A stretch of 64,000 bases of DNA, from positions 219,956,208 through 220,020,207 of the forward strand of contig OV884058.1 of assembly GCA_930367215.1 (NCBI GenBank), read 5' to 3'. The stretch is from Pollenia angustigena (Eukaryota; Arthropoda; Insecta; Diptera; Polleniidae). The notes beneath the pieces are model-generated. The model saw only the letters and a program-made list of their open reading frames with translations. It ran no database searches and was not told where the DNA came from. This document shows positions 9,117 to 20,243 of the stretch, piece after piece. How positions within the stretch are numbered: position 1 is the first letter of the stretch; the number at the start of each line of letters is the position of its first letter. Position numbers and translations under genes: made by a program.

Positions 9117-10135
9117 TTCATCATGGTGGAGTACACGAATGAACATCGTAAATTTAAGAATGTGCTACCGAAATTCGGAGTCGGTGACCGAAACTTTAAG
9201 AGCGTTAACTCCAATTTTCGGTCATTATTCTCGCCCTAGTAGACGAGCAAAAACAAGTTAAGTGCAAAAATCTGAGTCCATATATTCATTGTGTGATGCT
9301 GCCGTGCCAGTGAGACAACATGTTGGTCGAAGTGCTGTTCTGGTGTCCGTACCAAACAATCTAAATCAGAAAATTCCTCGGCGTTCTCAAGAACTGGGCA
9401 TCGCCAAGAATTATGGAGAATTATCTGTAAAGATCTTGGTTTACACCCATACAAGATCAAGCTGACTCGAGAATTGAAGCCGTTGGACTATTTGACGCGA
9501 CGTACGTTCTACTATTGGCCTCTGGAGAAGATTCGCCAAGATGATGAGTTTCATCGCAAAATATGTCACACTTTTTACATAAAAAGTTACACACTTTTTA
9601 CAAAAAAAAGTCACAATTCTTTCACAAAAAGTCACACTTTTTACAAAAAAGTCACACTTCTTACAAAATGAGTTTCATCGCAGCTCAGTTTTGGCTCAAT
9701 GGGTTCGTCAATAAGATTTGGTGAAAAACTACATGTGCTTAATACATCACCAGTTCATCCACAACAATAGCTGTTTGGTGTGGCTTGCACGCCGGCGGCA
9801 TCATCGGGTTTTTCGTCGACAATAACAATCGTCAAGTTACTGTGAATGGCGGACATAATCGTGCCATGATAACTGATTATTTTTGGCCCGAATTGGCAAA
9901 CATGAAATTAAGCGGCATGTGGTTTTAACATGACGGTGCCACAAGCCACACAGCAAATGTTACAATCGATTTGTTGTCAATTGGCAGCCTCGCTCGTGCG
10001 ATTCAACGCCTCTAGACTTTTTTCATTGGGGCTACGTCAAACCATTGGTCAATGCCAACAAGCCGACGGCGCGCCGCGGCGTTGGAAGAACCTAGAGCCA
10101 ACATTGAAAGCGAAATAGCGTCCTTTACAGCCTAA
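9117..10135 (+). pseudogene. mariner/IS630-type transposase, broken
   Basis: Translated fragments in several frames match one transposase family: an N-terminal helix-turn-helix region (NSESVTETLRALTPIFG, SRPSRRA), a middle part (IPRRSQELGIA, LEKIRQDDEFHRK), then the catalytic core AQFWLNGFVNK, VWCGLHAGGIIGFF, VNGGHNRAMITDYFWPEL, HDGATSHTANVTIDLL (second acidic residue) and the region before the last acidic residue. Frameshifts, stops and the 109-bp insertion at 9559-9667 inactivate it. The N-terminal side continues upstream of the hAT insertion; 'GGGTTTTCCAATAGGT' near 7890 may be its terminal repeat. Related copies lie at 10716, 37482, 43324 and 48638. Confidence 0.85.
9559..9667 (-). mobile_element. 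109-bp repeat tract with 15-bp target duplication
   Basis: The direct repeat ATGAGTTTCATCGCA flanks the tract at 9544-9558 and 9668-9682, inside the mariner coding sequence. The tract consists of about five degenerate words of the type 'GTCACACTTTTTACAAAAAA', the reverse complement of the 21-bp array unit. A duplication of this length is typical of retroposition. Confidence 0.75.
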
Positions 10136-10610
10136 ATGTGCGACCGAGTCAACGAAAATGTCATAAATGTTTTTTTTTTTTTTTTTGTATTTTTAGTCGA
10201 TCGTAAAGTTTTAGAAGTAATTCAAATGGTTTGCGTTTTTTCAAGGTTTTTAAGTATGCTAATTTATTCGCTTAACAGTTTTATTTGTTTAATATCTTTA
10301 GTTTTTTTAAAATCTTTGGATGAATAGCTTATCCCAGCAACAATAAATTTCAGTTTATCAATAGAATGAAATGGAAATTTAATTAATTTAAATAATTTTT
10401 CTCATTTTGATAATTTTGTCCAAGAAAAATTTTCTGTGAAACCATAGTGCAATGATTGGAATTTTGTTTAACCCACTAACGGACTGTGGCTGTCCCAAAG
10501 GCAGCTCTTATTATTTTTCTACTTTTTGTACTCTTTTGTACACCCGTTGTGGAGCTACAGCTAAGACAGCTCGTCCAACGCGATCATAACGTTACTTATG
10601 CGCTACTTTA
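10136..10610. other. mariner trailer and unassigned DNA
   Basis: A T-rich tract (10168-10186) follows the transposase relic. No right terminal repeat was found. No other gene is visible. Confidence 0.4.
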
Positions 10611-10713
10611 TACAAGTGACTATTTCTCAAGAAAATTGCTATTTTGAATATTTTTTTTTGTTTAAGAAGTCCAAATTGGTCACAGGAAGACTTTTTATAT
10701 AAAATTCGAAATA
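10611..10713 (+). repeat. 103-bp direct repeat, left of mariner
   Basis: It is nearly identical to 11594-11696 ('TACAAGTGACTATTTCTCAA' to 'ATAAAATTCGAAATA'). The pair brackets the mariner relic 10716-11580. Confidence 0.9.
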
Positions 10714-10715
10714 AT

Positions 10716-11580
10716 GGGTGATTTTTTAGTTTTTTTCTTCTTGGCAACACTGGTTTAAACAGCTGACGGACGTTTCGTGTTTCACAGTCAAACACCTTCA
10801 GTTTGGTCTATAATTTAACCATGAATCGTCTTACAAACGAACAAAGCTTGCAAATTATTGAATTTTATTATCAAAATGCGTGCTCTGTTAAGAAAGTTCA
10901 TCGCGCGCTTCTTCCATTTTATGGTCAGTTTAATCGACCCACTGAAGCGGCTATTCGGGCTACTGTAACTAAATGATCAGCCAGAAGCATTGCAAGAGCT
11001 ACCAATGCATTCAGAAAAAGTCACAGTTTGGTGCGGTTTATGGGCTGGTGGCATCATTAGACCGTACTTCTTCAAAGATAATGCGAATCGTAACGTAACT
11101 GTGAATGGTGAGCGCTACAGTGAGATGATATCCAACTTTTTTTTTGCCCAAAATGCAAGAGCTTGACTTGCATGACTGCGGTTTCAACAAGACGGTGCCA
11201 CATGCCACACAGCATTAACAATGGACTTATTGAGAGGCGAGTTCGGTGAACATTTTTTTTCACGTTCGGCACCGGTCAATTGGCCGCCTAGATCGTGCGA
11301 TTTAACGCCTTTAGACTATTTTTTGTGGGGCTATGTTAAAGCTCATGTCTATACACACATGCCCGCTTCAATTGATGCATTGGAAGAAAACATTGAAGCA
11401 TTTATTCATTAGATACCGGCCGAAATGTTGGAAAGAGTATGCCAAAATTAGACTAAGCGGATGGATGAAATAATCTTCAAACATTAAATTATATAGACAT
11501 TACTATCGATTCAAATAAAGATTTCATGAATTTTTCTGAATTTTACGTGTTTTTTTTTAAACTTTCCTATAGCTCTTAAA
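10716..11580 (+). pseudogene. mariner relic with decayed transposase
   Basis: The element starts GGGTGATTTTTTAG, a mariner-type end also seen at 37482 and 43324. The transposase starts at ATG 10821 (MNRLTNEQSLQIIEFYYQN, ALLPFYGQFNRPTEAAIRAT) and jumps by internal deletion to DQPEALQELPMHSEKVTVWC, GLWAGGIIRPYFFKDNANRN and NGERYSEMISNFF. After frameshifts it continues with DGATCHTA-like, PVNWPPRSCDLTPLDYFLWG (with the last catalytic Asp/Glu region) and HVYTHMPASIDALEENIEAF. A T-rich trailer ends near 'CTATAGCTCTTAAAAA'; the outermost right end is missing. Confidence 0.88.
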
Positions 11581-11593
11581 AATATAGCTCCGA

Positions 11594-11696
11594 TACAAGT
11601 GACTATTTCTCAAAAAATTGCTATTTTGTATATTTTTTTTGTTTAAGAAGTCCAAATTGGTCACGGGAAGACTTTTTATATAAAATTCGAAATATA
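11594..11696 (+). repeat. 103-bp direct repeat, right of mariner
   Basis: Second copy of 10611-10713. Together they look like a duplication of target DNA around the mariner, much longer than the TA that mariner makes. Confidence 0.9.
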
Positions 11697-13100
11697 AGAC
11701 GGCAATACAAAATTCAAAATTAGACGAAAAATCCAAGTTTTTAAGACCCAAATAGATAAAAACTTATGCCTTTAGTACAATTCTTTAATTTGTTTATACA
11801 AAAAATAAACACTCCTTGACTTTCATTATTTGCTGTCATAACGACCCCTTTGAACAATCAACAAATAAATTAAAAAATTAAAAAAAAACCACTTGATTTC
11901 TTTCAAAACATTTGCAGTTTTAGATCAAAATCTATTTGTGTCCGTAGAACGTAGAGGATAAAACATTTTAATTTGCTTAAATTTAACAAAACTACTTCTT
12001 ATAACGCTTTAAACTTTAAAACCATTTTAATGTCAGTATAAAAAAAATAAAGCATATTCTTGTTGTTGTTTGTAACTTCAATTTTTCCTGATTATATTAG
12101 CATATCCTACCACCACCATTTCTACTGTTTCTCCCACTTCCACTTACTACCCAGCCAACATCAATGTCATCATCATTATAACAATCTTCGTCGTCATCAA
12201 CATCAACTTTGTAACCATAAGCAACTATAACAAACAGCTTAACATAATAATATTTAGAGGATGACATTTAACAACAATGCCTTAAAGCAATTACATGCGT
12301 ATTTAACATATATACACAATTACACATATACATACATATGCACATGTATGTATATATTTAGATAGATTTTAAAACATACGCTTACAAATTTACATAAATA
12401 CAAGTATGTTTAAACTTCGGTAGGTATGTTTAATTGTTGTATTTATATAAAATTTGACAAAATGGCACATAAGATTTGCACAGTGGTTCTGACACTTTGA
12501 AAAAATTCCAATAATTATTTCAATTTGACAAAAAAAAAAGCTTAATTATGCAAATTCCAATATTTTTCCTTTGCCCCGGGCTAATAATTATAAATTGTTG
12601 TAAATTATTTCTAAATCATTTAATATTTTTTTAATGAACAACTTAATTTTGTTACAAAAACTACACGGTGGCATCATCATCCTCATCACATCTACAATTT
12701 GTAATACATATACACACGCACGCACACTCAGTTAATCTTACACCGGTAAACAATTGAAAAGTAACAACAAAATATTTGACAATTATGTTGATTTGAAAAA
12801 CGCCTTTAGGGTTGTTCCTTTAAATGTTGCCTATAACGACAACGCTGAGGATGATGACGACGATGATGATTTGAAAGAATTACTCTTATACACACTTCAT
12901 TCACTACATCACTTGAGAGTGTAAACGCGGTATACATAAAACACCCAGCAAACACAAAGCCAAACGATTTAGTCTTTAATATAAAAATTAATTCCATAAA
13001 TATTTTATAGATTTATATATGCATTTAATTGATGTTGATTTGAAAAAAATGCTACTACAGATTAAGTTAAATTGCACGAATCTCCACTAAGACTGGAAAA
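11697..13100. other. non-repetitive AT-rich DNA
   Basis: No credible exon. It contains short simple-sequence stretches, for example ACATACATATG-like runs at 12300-12360, CACACGCACGCACAC near 12715 and GATGATGACGACGATGATGA near 12850. It is possibly intronic or intergenic host sequence. Confidence 0.4.
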
Positions 13101-13123
13101 CCGTACCTGAGCCGAAAACACAA

Positions 13124-13405
13124 ATGAGAAAAATAAACGCCTTTGCAAGCCACTTGGAGAAGGTGTTCACACCCCATGATGCTGATACTTGTTGCTGTCG
13201 TCCAATTATTGCTGATACAGTTAACGATCCAATAAAATTAAAATTAACTCAAGTAAAATCAGCGATAGAAAATGTCAACATTAAAAAATCTCCCGGTCCT
13301 GACCGCATCACAGGCTCAATGATAAGAAACTTACCTACGTCTGCTTCAAGAATCTTTAATGCAATATTACGAGTTGGCTACTTTGAGCCTAGCAGGCTTT
13401 TTTGA
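13124..13405 (+). pseudogene. Jockey-type LINE reverse transcriptase fragment
   Basis: 93 codons. FASHLEKVFTPHDAD and, further on, KKSPGPDRITGSMIRNLPTS match the segment just before and at the start of the Jockey-type reverse transcriptase (the family pattern is 'K.PG.D.I...M...LP'). Only this part is left; it is cut on both sides. A longer minus-strand Jockey fragment lies at 21505-22514. Confidence 0.7.
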
Positions 13406-13689
13406 CACTTGAATGCAATTAATTAGCGGTTACATTGGTAATGGCTAACAAACACAAATAAGAATTAGGAATAAGCTTTGAATTCATATTGTAATTTTCG
13501 ACAAAAAAAAAAAAAAAAAAATTTGCAGAGAAAACATTTAAAAAAAAAATAAAGTGTTGTCAAATTGTCATGTGTAATGCAGCAATAAATCATATTGGAT
13601 ATAAAACACCCGCTAGGATACATTTTGGTTATCCGAAGATACTTGAAAATCATTGACACGAGAAAAGGGATAAAGTCCCAACTTAAACA

Positions 13690-14340
13690 AGCCAAAACCC
13701 GTATAGAAAAATTCAGGGTCCAGAGCAGCTAAAGCTCTCTCGACAGGGAAGTTAGGCGAAATGCTCGCAAGGACAAGAGGAATAGGGTAAAAGCTTTTCG
13801 ATAAAAGCTAAGGTGGCAGACGAATTGGGTAGAACCCGTGACCTGTATAAATCTACAAAAAAACTTGCGAATAAAAACTTTGCCTCTCCAAAGCCGTTGC
13901 AAAACTCCAACGAAGATATTTTCACCTTTAAAATGGCCCATTATTTGTGTACACCACTACTCCAACATGTTGTCAGTGGAAGTGCACATAACCCAACCAC
14001 TATTAAATTCTACTGGACATAGCGAGAGGGTTGATATACCTACAACCGCAACCAATTTAACAGAAATAGCGGAGGCTATCCTCGCCCAGAAACAACTCAT
14101 AGCTACAGGGCCTGACAACATCAATCCGAGCTTCAACCTGCTTCAGAATATAAATAGTACAAATGCTTTGGGAAATAATTAACTTTCTGGCGAACTAAAA
14201 GAATGAGTGAGAAAACTGGAGAGTGGTCACACTTCCAAGTATAGTAGCAAGGTAATCGCAACGATTATCAACAGGAGACTTGCTGATTCCCTCGATAATG
14301 AGTTTCGTTGTTATTAAGAGCTTAAAAGTCCTGTGTGGAG
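13690..14340 (+). pseudogene. LINE reverse transcriptase relic, several frames
   Basis: Pieces in different frames align with a LINE pattern in order: ELGRTRDLYKSTKKLANKNF, then NSNEDIFTFKMA, NMLSVEVHITQPLLN, TNLTEIAEAILAQK..., ATGPDNINP (linker before RT), and IVARVIATIINRRLADSLDN (RT fingers). The last piece corresponds to the segment GIVVKTPKKW...LNKVLAQAIIK seen on the minus strand at 42430-43090, so both may be the same or a sister family. Stops and a deletion between 14170 and 14210 make it dead. Confidence 0.6.
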
Positions 14341-14553
14341 CACGTGAACAATCTTTCTCAAGCCAAGAAAAAAAATTCGAAAAAATAAAATTCGTCAGCT
14401 CTTTATTGGTTTGACGTACTGGACATTTTTAAAAAAGTTGTGCTAGGTTGAGTCCAAAACCTGTTTCACGAAATTTTTTATGGTTTCTGATGTTATTATT
14501 TTTTGCTCCATATCAACTTTTTTAAAGTTAATTAAGTATTGTTTTCTCTACAC

Positions 14554-14735
14554 CAGTGATAACCACTCCATAGGCTCGCGAGTAAGTCAATAATCGTAGT
14601 TTTCACACAGACACGGTCGGCAATTCACATGTATACAACAACTTTGTTGGTTTCAAATCATCAGGCTATCATCAGTCTCTGCGACCCAAGTACATAATAT
14701 CTTTGTGTGCTGCGTTCGGGGCTTGGTTATCACTG
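14554..14735. mobile_element. 182-bp hAT-type MITE, perfect 8-bp duplication
   Basis: The ends are CAGTGATAACCA and TGGTTATCACTG. The duplication CTCTACAC lies at 14546-14553 and 14736-14743. The copy at 4440-4480 lacks it ('CAATGGCTTGTAGAGCAAAACA'), giving an empty site. There is no coding capacity. Confidence 0.93.
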
Positions 14736-14867
14736 CTCTACACGCCACTGTTTGGCGAATACTGCAAATTCCTCAAACATAAACGTACAAAACAAATTGC
14801 GCTTCATTGCCGTCAAAAAAGTAGTAAAAGCAAATTAAAATGTCAACAACTCAGTACACAGCAGTAA

Positions 14868-14968
14868 GTTTTTTTTTTAATTTCCTAAGCTCTATGCTTG
14901 TCAGCAGGAAAAAAACCAGAGTCTCTGGCGAGAATCGAACCCGCAACCCCGGCGCTGATAGGACTCTA
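14868..14968 (-). repeat. tRNA-like (SINE-type) fragment
   Basis: On the minus strand it reads '...CTATCAGCGCCGGGGTTGCG' then a B box GGTTCGATTCTC and ends in a run of A. It is absent from the matching place in the 1062-4659 element (1355-1362), so it inserted after the two copies separated. It is similar to the tRNA-like cores at 19286 and 20311. The A box region is truncated and there is no acceptor stem. Confidence 0.6.
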
Positions 14969-15236
14969 GTATACGTACGCAGCACAAAAATCTACTTTTT
15001 TGAAATAAATTTAGAAAGGTGACGTATGCGGCACAAAAGAATAATTTTCAATTTTAATAAAACTTGTTTAATAAAACTTGTGTAAGTTCGTTCATAAAAA
15101 TTCACAAAAATTTAAATTTTTCTTCAACACATATGCCAGAAGCTGTTTCAGAAAACTTCACGTTAATACTCATTGTCATTTTTCTCCACTACGATCTTTT
15201 GACTTATGCGCCAAGCCAATAATAAGCTGACGAAAT

Positions 15237-16950
15237 GCAATTCTCAAGCCTCTCTGGAACGTTAACAAAAAACATTCTATTAAAAAAAAAAAAAAAAAAA
15301 AATTTAAAAAAGATTTAATTTTCTCAATGTGTTATCGAATGAGTTTTGTCGATCCTTAAAATAAAGTTAATAAAATTTCGTCAATTTATTATTGAATGTG
15401 ATTCCTAAGTCTCTCTCAAATGTTAAAAAAGGTTTAAATAAAAATTCATGTTATTTAAAATCTTTCGCATTTTGGGATTAAGTTAATTAAGTTAATTAAG
15501 TGCAGTTGTTTAAATTAAAGCTTTTAAAAAACATGGAGCAATCGGTAAAGTAAAAAAAAAATACTAAAAATGTTTAGTATTCACACAAACAGCTTGTTGG
15601 TTTTGTTTGTATCGTTTATTTGGCCTTTAATGCCGCGCTCTTTTATTTAATAACAAATATTATATTTAATCTTTTTTTTGTAATATTCCTCTGATTAATA
15701 AAAATGCTAACCTTTTCAAATTATTATCAAATCATTTTCTAACTTTTGAATTTAAGTCAAACCATTTTTAAATAGATACAAAGAATATATGTTTGTTGGG
15801 TACCCTTCCAAAGCAAAAAGGAAACAAAACTTTCCATGTGTGTGTGTGTGTGTGCATGGGTGTAAGTGTGACTGACTGTGATTCTGCGTATGCGTGTGTT
15901 TAAAAAGAAATCTTCTTAAAAACATTTTGTTAGCGATAATCTCGATAATAGTGTGATGAGTAATTGTAAAAGCTTAATGTCAGTATCAGACCTTTTGTAG
16001 TGGAATATTTAGTCGTTCATTTATTTATTTGTATTATATTCATTCATATATTCAGTTAGTCAGTCATTCAGTCAGTTATTTAGTTTGCCAACCAGCCAAG
16101 TAGGCATTCATCATTCAAACTATGTACGTCACTTTTTGTTGTTTGTTGAAATATTTTTGATGTTCGTTTGTGTTGTGTTTTCTCATTCAACTAAAACCCA
16201 AAAGTGGTTGATTTGCAAACAACTTTACACTAGAAGAATAACCGTATAAATGAGTAAATGAATAGACGAATAAACGCTTGTCAGTCATTTCGTATGTATG
16301 AATGTACACTTTTTTTTTTGTAGGTTTGTACACACATATTTATTTGACCAGGCGACCTTTTATGTCGTTGATGTTTAAAATAAATTTTTTTTTTTGTATT
16401 ATCGTCGCTGACGCCGTAGTCGTCTCCACATCATCATCATCATTGCCATCAACCACCATCGCCACCATTGACAATGACGACAATGTAAGTTAAAAATAAC
16501 GCAACAACAGCAAAACAAATACAACATCGGCTGAGAAACAGACGTACAACGTCTTAACAACCGGATGTATATTGAATTTAAATTGAAAACGATTTCTAAC
16601 CCTCAAATGATGTTAATCTTCATTTGCGGCAAAAAAGTGAAATAAAGTTTGGCATAATGTCTCAGTTTTTTTTGTTGTTTTGTGATTTTTTTTCTTCTCG
16701 TACTTTATTTTCGTTTGGTGTTCAAATGTGTGTAATTGCAAGTGTGTACAAACAAAATACAATTTTATTTAGAAAACAACTAACAACAATCCATAAAAAC
16801 AAACCTTGGGCACACTGCCTAAGACAATTAATATTAAAAAGCAAATTAGTAAATTAACGAAAGGAGATTCCTTCGGAAGGCCTACTAAGGCCAGCAAAAC
16901 CAGTTGGAAACTGAGGCATAAATAATAACATACTTCGATCGTTAATTTTA
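15237..16950. other. non-repetitive AT-rich DNA
   Basis: No credible exon. It has poly(A) near 15282, a GT microsatellite at 15838-15855, CAGTCA/TTCAGT runs near 16060-16080 and ATC runs near 16430. Open frames at 16302 and 16624 are low-complexity and not supported. Confidence 0.4.
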
Positions 16951-16954
16951 TTTT

Positions 16955-18240
16955 AGACTAGCTTAACCCGGAGCGCTTCGCTACACTGCTTTAACCACTT
17001 TATCGGTTGAGAGATATTTAATATATGCATCCTGCGCCTACACGCTTTATTTTTATTTTCAAAAGTGAAGTATACCATAAGAGTGACTTCTACAAAGTTT
17101 GCACTTTCTCACTATAACAGTCCTATAGGGGGTAACACTTCCCCCGCTGCTATTTTATTTAAATTTTGGAGCTCAGAAGATCCTACTACCAAAAGTTCAA
17201 CAAATTGCTTGCAGCGACTCTTATTAATATTTCTATCTATGAGGGGTATGCTCCTCCTTTGGCTACCCCGCCCATTTCTATATTAGAATTTATAGTTTAC
17301 CATAATAGTAGCTTTAACCACGTTTGAAGACTATCTCTTTAATTATTCTTCAATTGAGCGATATTTAATATATAGATCCTATGGAAGGTATTTTCCCTCC
17401 TTCGCCTACCTGCTTTATTTCTATTTTAAAAAGTAGAGTATACCATAAGAGTGACTTCTGCAAATTTTGAACATTCTCACTATAACAGTTCTCAAGATAC
17501 GCGATATTAAACATTGGCGTCCTATGGGAGTAACACTTCCCCCGCTGCTATTTTATTTAAATTTTTGGGCTCAGAGGATCCTACTACTAAAAGTTCAACA
17601 AAATACGTGCAGCGGCTCCTTTTAATATTTTTATCTACGAGGGGAACTGCTCCTCCTCTGTCTACCCCGCCCATTACTATATTGAAATTTAAAGTTTGTC
17701 ATAATAGTAGCTTTAACCACGTTTGATGACTCTCCCTTTAATAGTTCTTCAGTTGAGCGATATTTAATATATGCATCCTATGAGAGGTATTTCCCCCCCA
17801 GCGCCTACCCGCTTTATTTTTATTTTCAATAGTGTGGTATACTATAAGAGTGACTTCTACAAAGTTTGAACATTCTCACTATAACAGTTCTTAAGATATG
17901 CGATATTAAACATTGGCGTCTTATGGTAAAAACCACTTCCCACGCTGCTACTTTATTTCAATTTTGGGGCTCAGAAGATACTATTACATAAAGTTCAACA
18001 AAATGCGTGAAGCGGCTCTTAAGATGTGCGATATTTAATATTGGCATCCAATGGAGGGTACCAATTCCCCTGCCCCTATCGAAAAAATAAGTAGCCTATT
18101 TTATTTAGGGCTCACGTGATGCTACTGTAAAAATTTCAGGAAAATCGGTTCAGTAGTTTAGGGGTCTATAAGCCAACATACAAACAAACAAACAAACATA
18201 CAAACATTTTTCATTTTTATATACATATATAGATTTCTAA
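16955..18240 (+). repeat. interspersed element with ~400-bp internal tandem repeats
   Basis: Recurring markers such as 'GAGATATTTAATATATGCAT' (about 17007), 'GAGCGATATTTAATATATAG' (17355) and 'GAGCGATATTTAATATATGC' (17759) show a period near 350-400. 'CATAAGAGTGACTTCTAC' and 'CACTATAACAGT' recur too. The end, 'AAAATCGGTTCAGTAGTTTA' then repeated CAAACAAACA and TATATACATATATAGATT, resembles the 3' ends of many insect LINE/SINE or Helitron-type repeats. No protein frame. The class is unresolved. Confidence 0.65.
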
Positions 18241-18249
18241 TCACTTGGA

Positions 18250-18760
18250 TCACATTTAAAACATTAAGTCACTTTTTACACTAAAGCAACATTTTACACG
18301 AAAAGAAAACGGTAGAACGGCAAAGAAATCTGATGACGGGAATGTGGTTATGCTCGAAACATGTATTTAATAATAAAATTATCCACAAAATATAAATTCA
18401 TTTCAGGTTGTAAATTAATTCCTTTACTAAAAATAATTTAATGAAAATTAAAATTCATAAAAACTTCAGTCTAATTAAAATATCAAAAACATAAATTAAA
18501 AACAAAATTCTTTTTACATAGAACAAGTTTCTGTTTAGACAAAAAATAAAAAAGCAGTTACTTTATGCACAAAAAAGTCAGTACAAAAAGGTCACATTCC
18601 ACACAAAAAGGGTACTTTTTATATGAAAAAATTTAAGTTTTAAACATTCTTCACACAGTAAGTCACTTTTTACCCGAAAAAAGTCACTTATCGTAGAAAA
18701 AAGTCACTGTTTGTACAAAAGGGTCACTTTTAAAACGAAATACTTTTTTTATTAACGGTT
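18250..18760 (-). repeat. degenerate 'GTCACTTTTTAC' tract
   Basis: Words such as 'AAGTCACTTTTTACACTAAA', 'GGTCACATTCCACACAAAAA' and 'AGTCACTTTTTACCCGAAAA' recur about every 20-40 bases at 18265-18310 and 18560-18740. They are related to the 21-bp array at 6149 and the 109-bp insertion at 9559 but are much more decayed. Confidence 0.5.
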
Positions 18761-19036
18761 ACAAATACAATTACAAACAAGCGAGAAAGTACTGTCGGTC
18801 AAGCCCGCTATATGGTACCCTACACCACATCATTTTAATACACATTAACGAGAGTGCACCCTATTCGGGACCTATGACGAATTATGCTTATGTGTCCATA
18901 TAAATATGGATCTATCTTTGTTTTAAATTTCATTAAAATCGGTTTGATAGCTTCTGAGAGGCAGAAATTGCCCCTTTTTCCCCTAGTGGTCCTACGATTC
19001 GGCCCATTTTCAATAGGCTTGGTCCTTGTGCCAATA

Positions 19037-19976
19037 CACTGAAAGAATTTTCTTCACAATACCAATGAATTTTGACATTAATCCCATGAAAATTTGCATT
19101 AAAAAGAAACCTATGCGGAGCTTCGTTGGATCAATGAAACCTGTTTCATTAAAATGTATTTAATGAAACATTACATTAGATCTATGGATATTTTTCATTG
19201 GACTAATACTTTCAATAAAGAAAATAGAAACATTTTTTGTTTGTTTATTTTGTTTTTATTTTATTTTATTTTTTTTTTGCTTTCTCTTGCGGGAATCGAT
19301 CCCGCAACCTCGGCGCTGATAGACTAGCTTACTACCAGCTAGACTACAGGGGCAGTCTAGTTTTTGAATAAAACAACTATGTTTTTTGCCATTACTGAAT
19401 TAAGAGCGTAAATATAAGATTTAATTGTCCATATGTCCAAACATAAATTGTCGATTACTATAATGACATTTTTCATTGTCATAATGAAAATGCTTTTTTG
19501 AAATATTTTTTTACTTTTAATTATAGAGACTATAGAGTTATTTGAATGTTAAAAATATTTTTTTTTTCAATTATTGAAATATGTTGCTTTTTTTTAAAAA
19601 TTTTTGATTTCATAAATTTAATGGCATATTACATTAGATGTATGAAATAAATAAATCTTACATTTATTTAATTAACAATTAAGCATTTTTTTAAGGAAAC
19701 CATAATTTTGTATTAATTTATGAATATAGTTATGTTTGTATATTGGTTTTTTATGTTCCCAATTAAATATTTTTGTTGAACTTGGACAAACTTAAGTTTT
19801 CATATGTCCAATGAAAATTTTTAACGTAATTACGAAATTCAATGAAGCGATTTTAACGAAAATACTTCATTATAACTATGAAATTCCATTTAGACAATGA
19901 AAATTTTCAGCTAACCAATAAATTTTTTTTTTATGAAAATGATTCATAAAATATATGAAGCCATTTTCTTTCAGTG
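19037..19976. mobile_element. 940-bp TA-inserting element, copy 1
   Basis: The ends are CACTGAAAGAA and TTCTTTCAGTG with TA on both sides (19035-19036, 19977-19978). It aligns along its length with 20026-20962. There is no transposase. The inner part contains a tRNA-like core at 19286-19355. TA duplication fits a non-autonomous Tc1/mariner-type element. Confidence 0.88.
19286..19355 (-). repeat. tRNA-like core of TA element, copy 1
   Basis: Minus strand: an A-box match TAGTCTAGCTGG and a B-box-like GGATCGATTCC about 50 bases apart, with the D arm readable. There is no matching acceptor stem, so it is not a working tRNA gene. Possible pol III promoter of a SINE captured by the element. Confidence 0.7.
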
Positions 19977-20025
19977 TAAGAATAAGCCAAATTTTATCAA
20001 ATCATCTCCGAAATTGCGACCTGTA

Positions 20026-20212
20026 CACTGAAAGAATTTTCTTCGCAATACTAACGAATTTTGACATTAATCCCATGAAAAATTGCATTATAAAGGAACC
20101 TATGCAGCGCCTCGTTGGATCAATGAAACCTGTTTCATTAAAAGGACTTAATGAAACATTACATCAGATCCATGAATATTATTCATTGGATTAATACTTT
20201 CAATAAAGTAAA

Positions 20213-20243
<31 letters not shown>

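Larger units (their letters stand above)
14393..15232 (+). mobile_element. deleted relative of the 1062-4659 transposon
   Basis: The ends CGTCAGCTC (14393) and AGCTGACG (ending 15232) match the DUF7869 element in reverse orientation. Shared inner segments include 'TTTGTGCCGCATACG', 'GAAGAAAAAT', 'GCCAAACAGTGGC', 'AACGTACAAAACAAATT' and 'AGAAACCATAAAAAATTTC'. The whole coding region is missing. The flanks AATT (14389-14392) and AAAT (15233-15236) differ at one base. It carries two younger insertions: a hAT MITE (14554-14735) and a tRNA-like fragment (14868-14968). Without them it is about 0.54 kb. Confidence 0.75.

Noticed and set aside
19286..19355. Functional tRNA gene
   Set aside because: A and B boxes are present but there is no matching acceptor stem, and the same sequence recurs at the same place in a mobile element.
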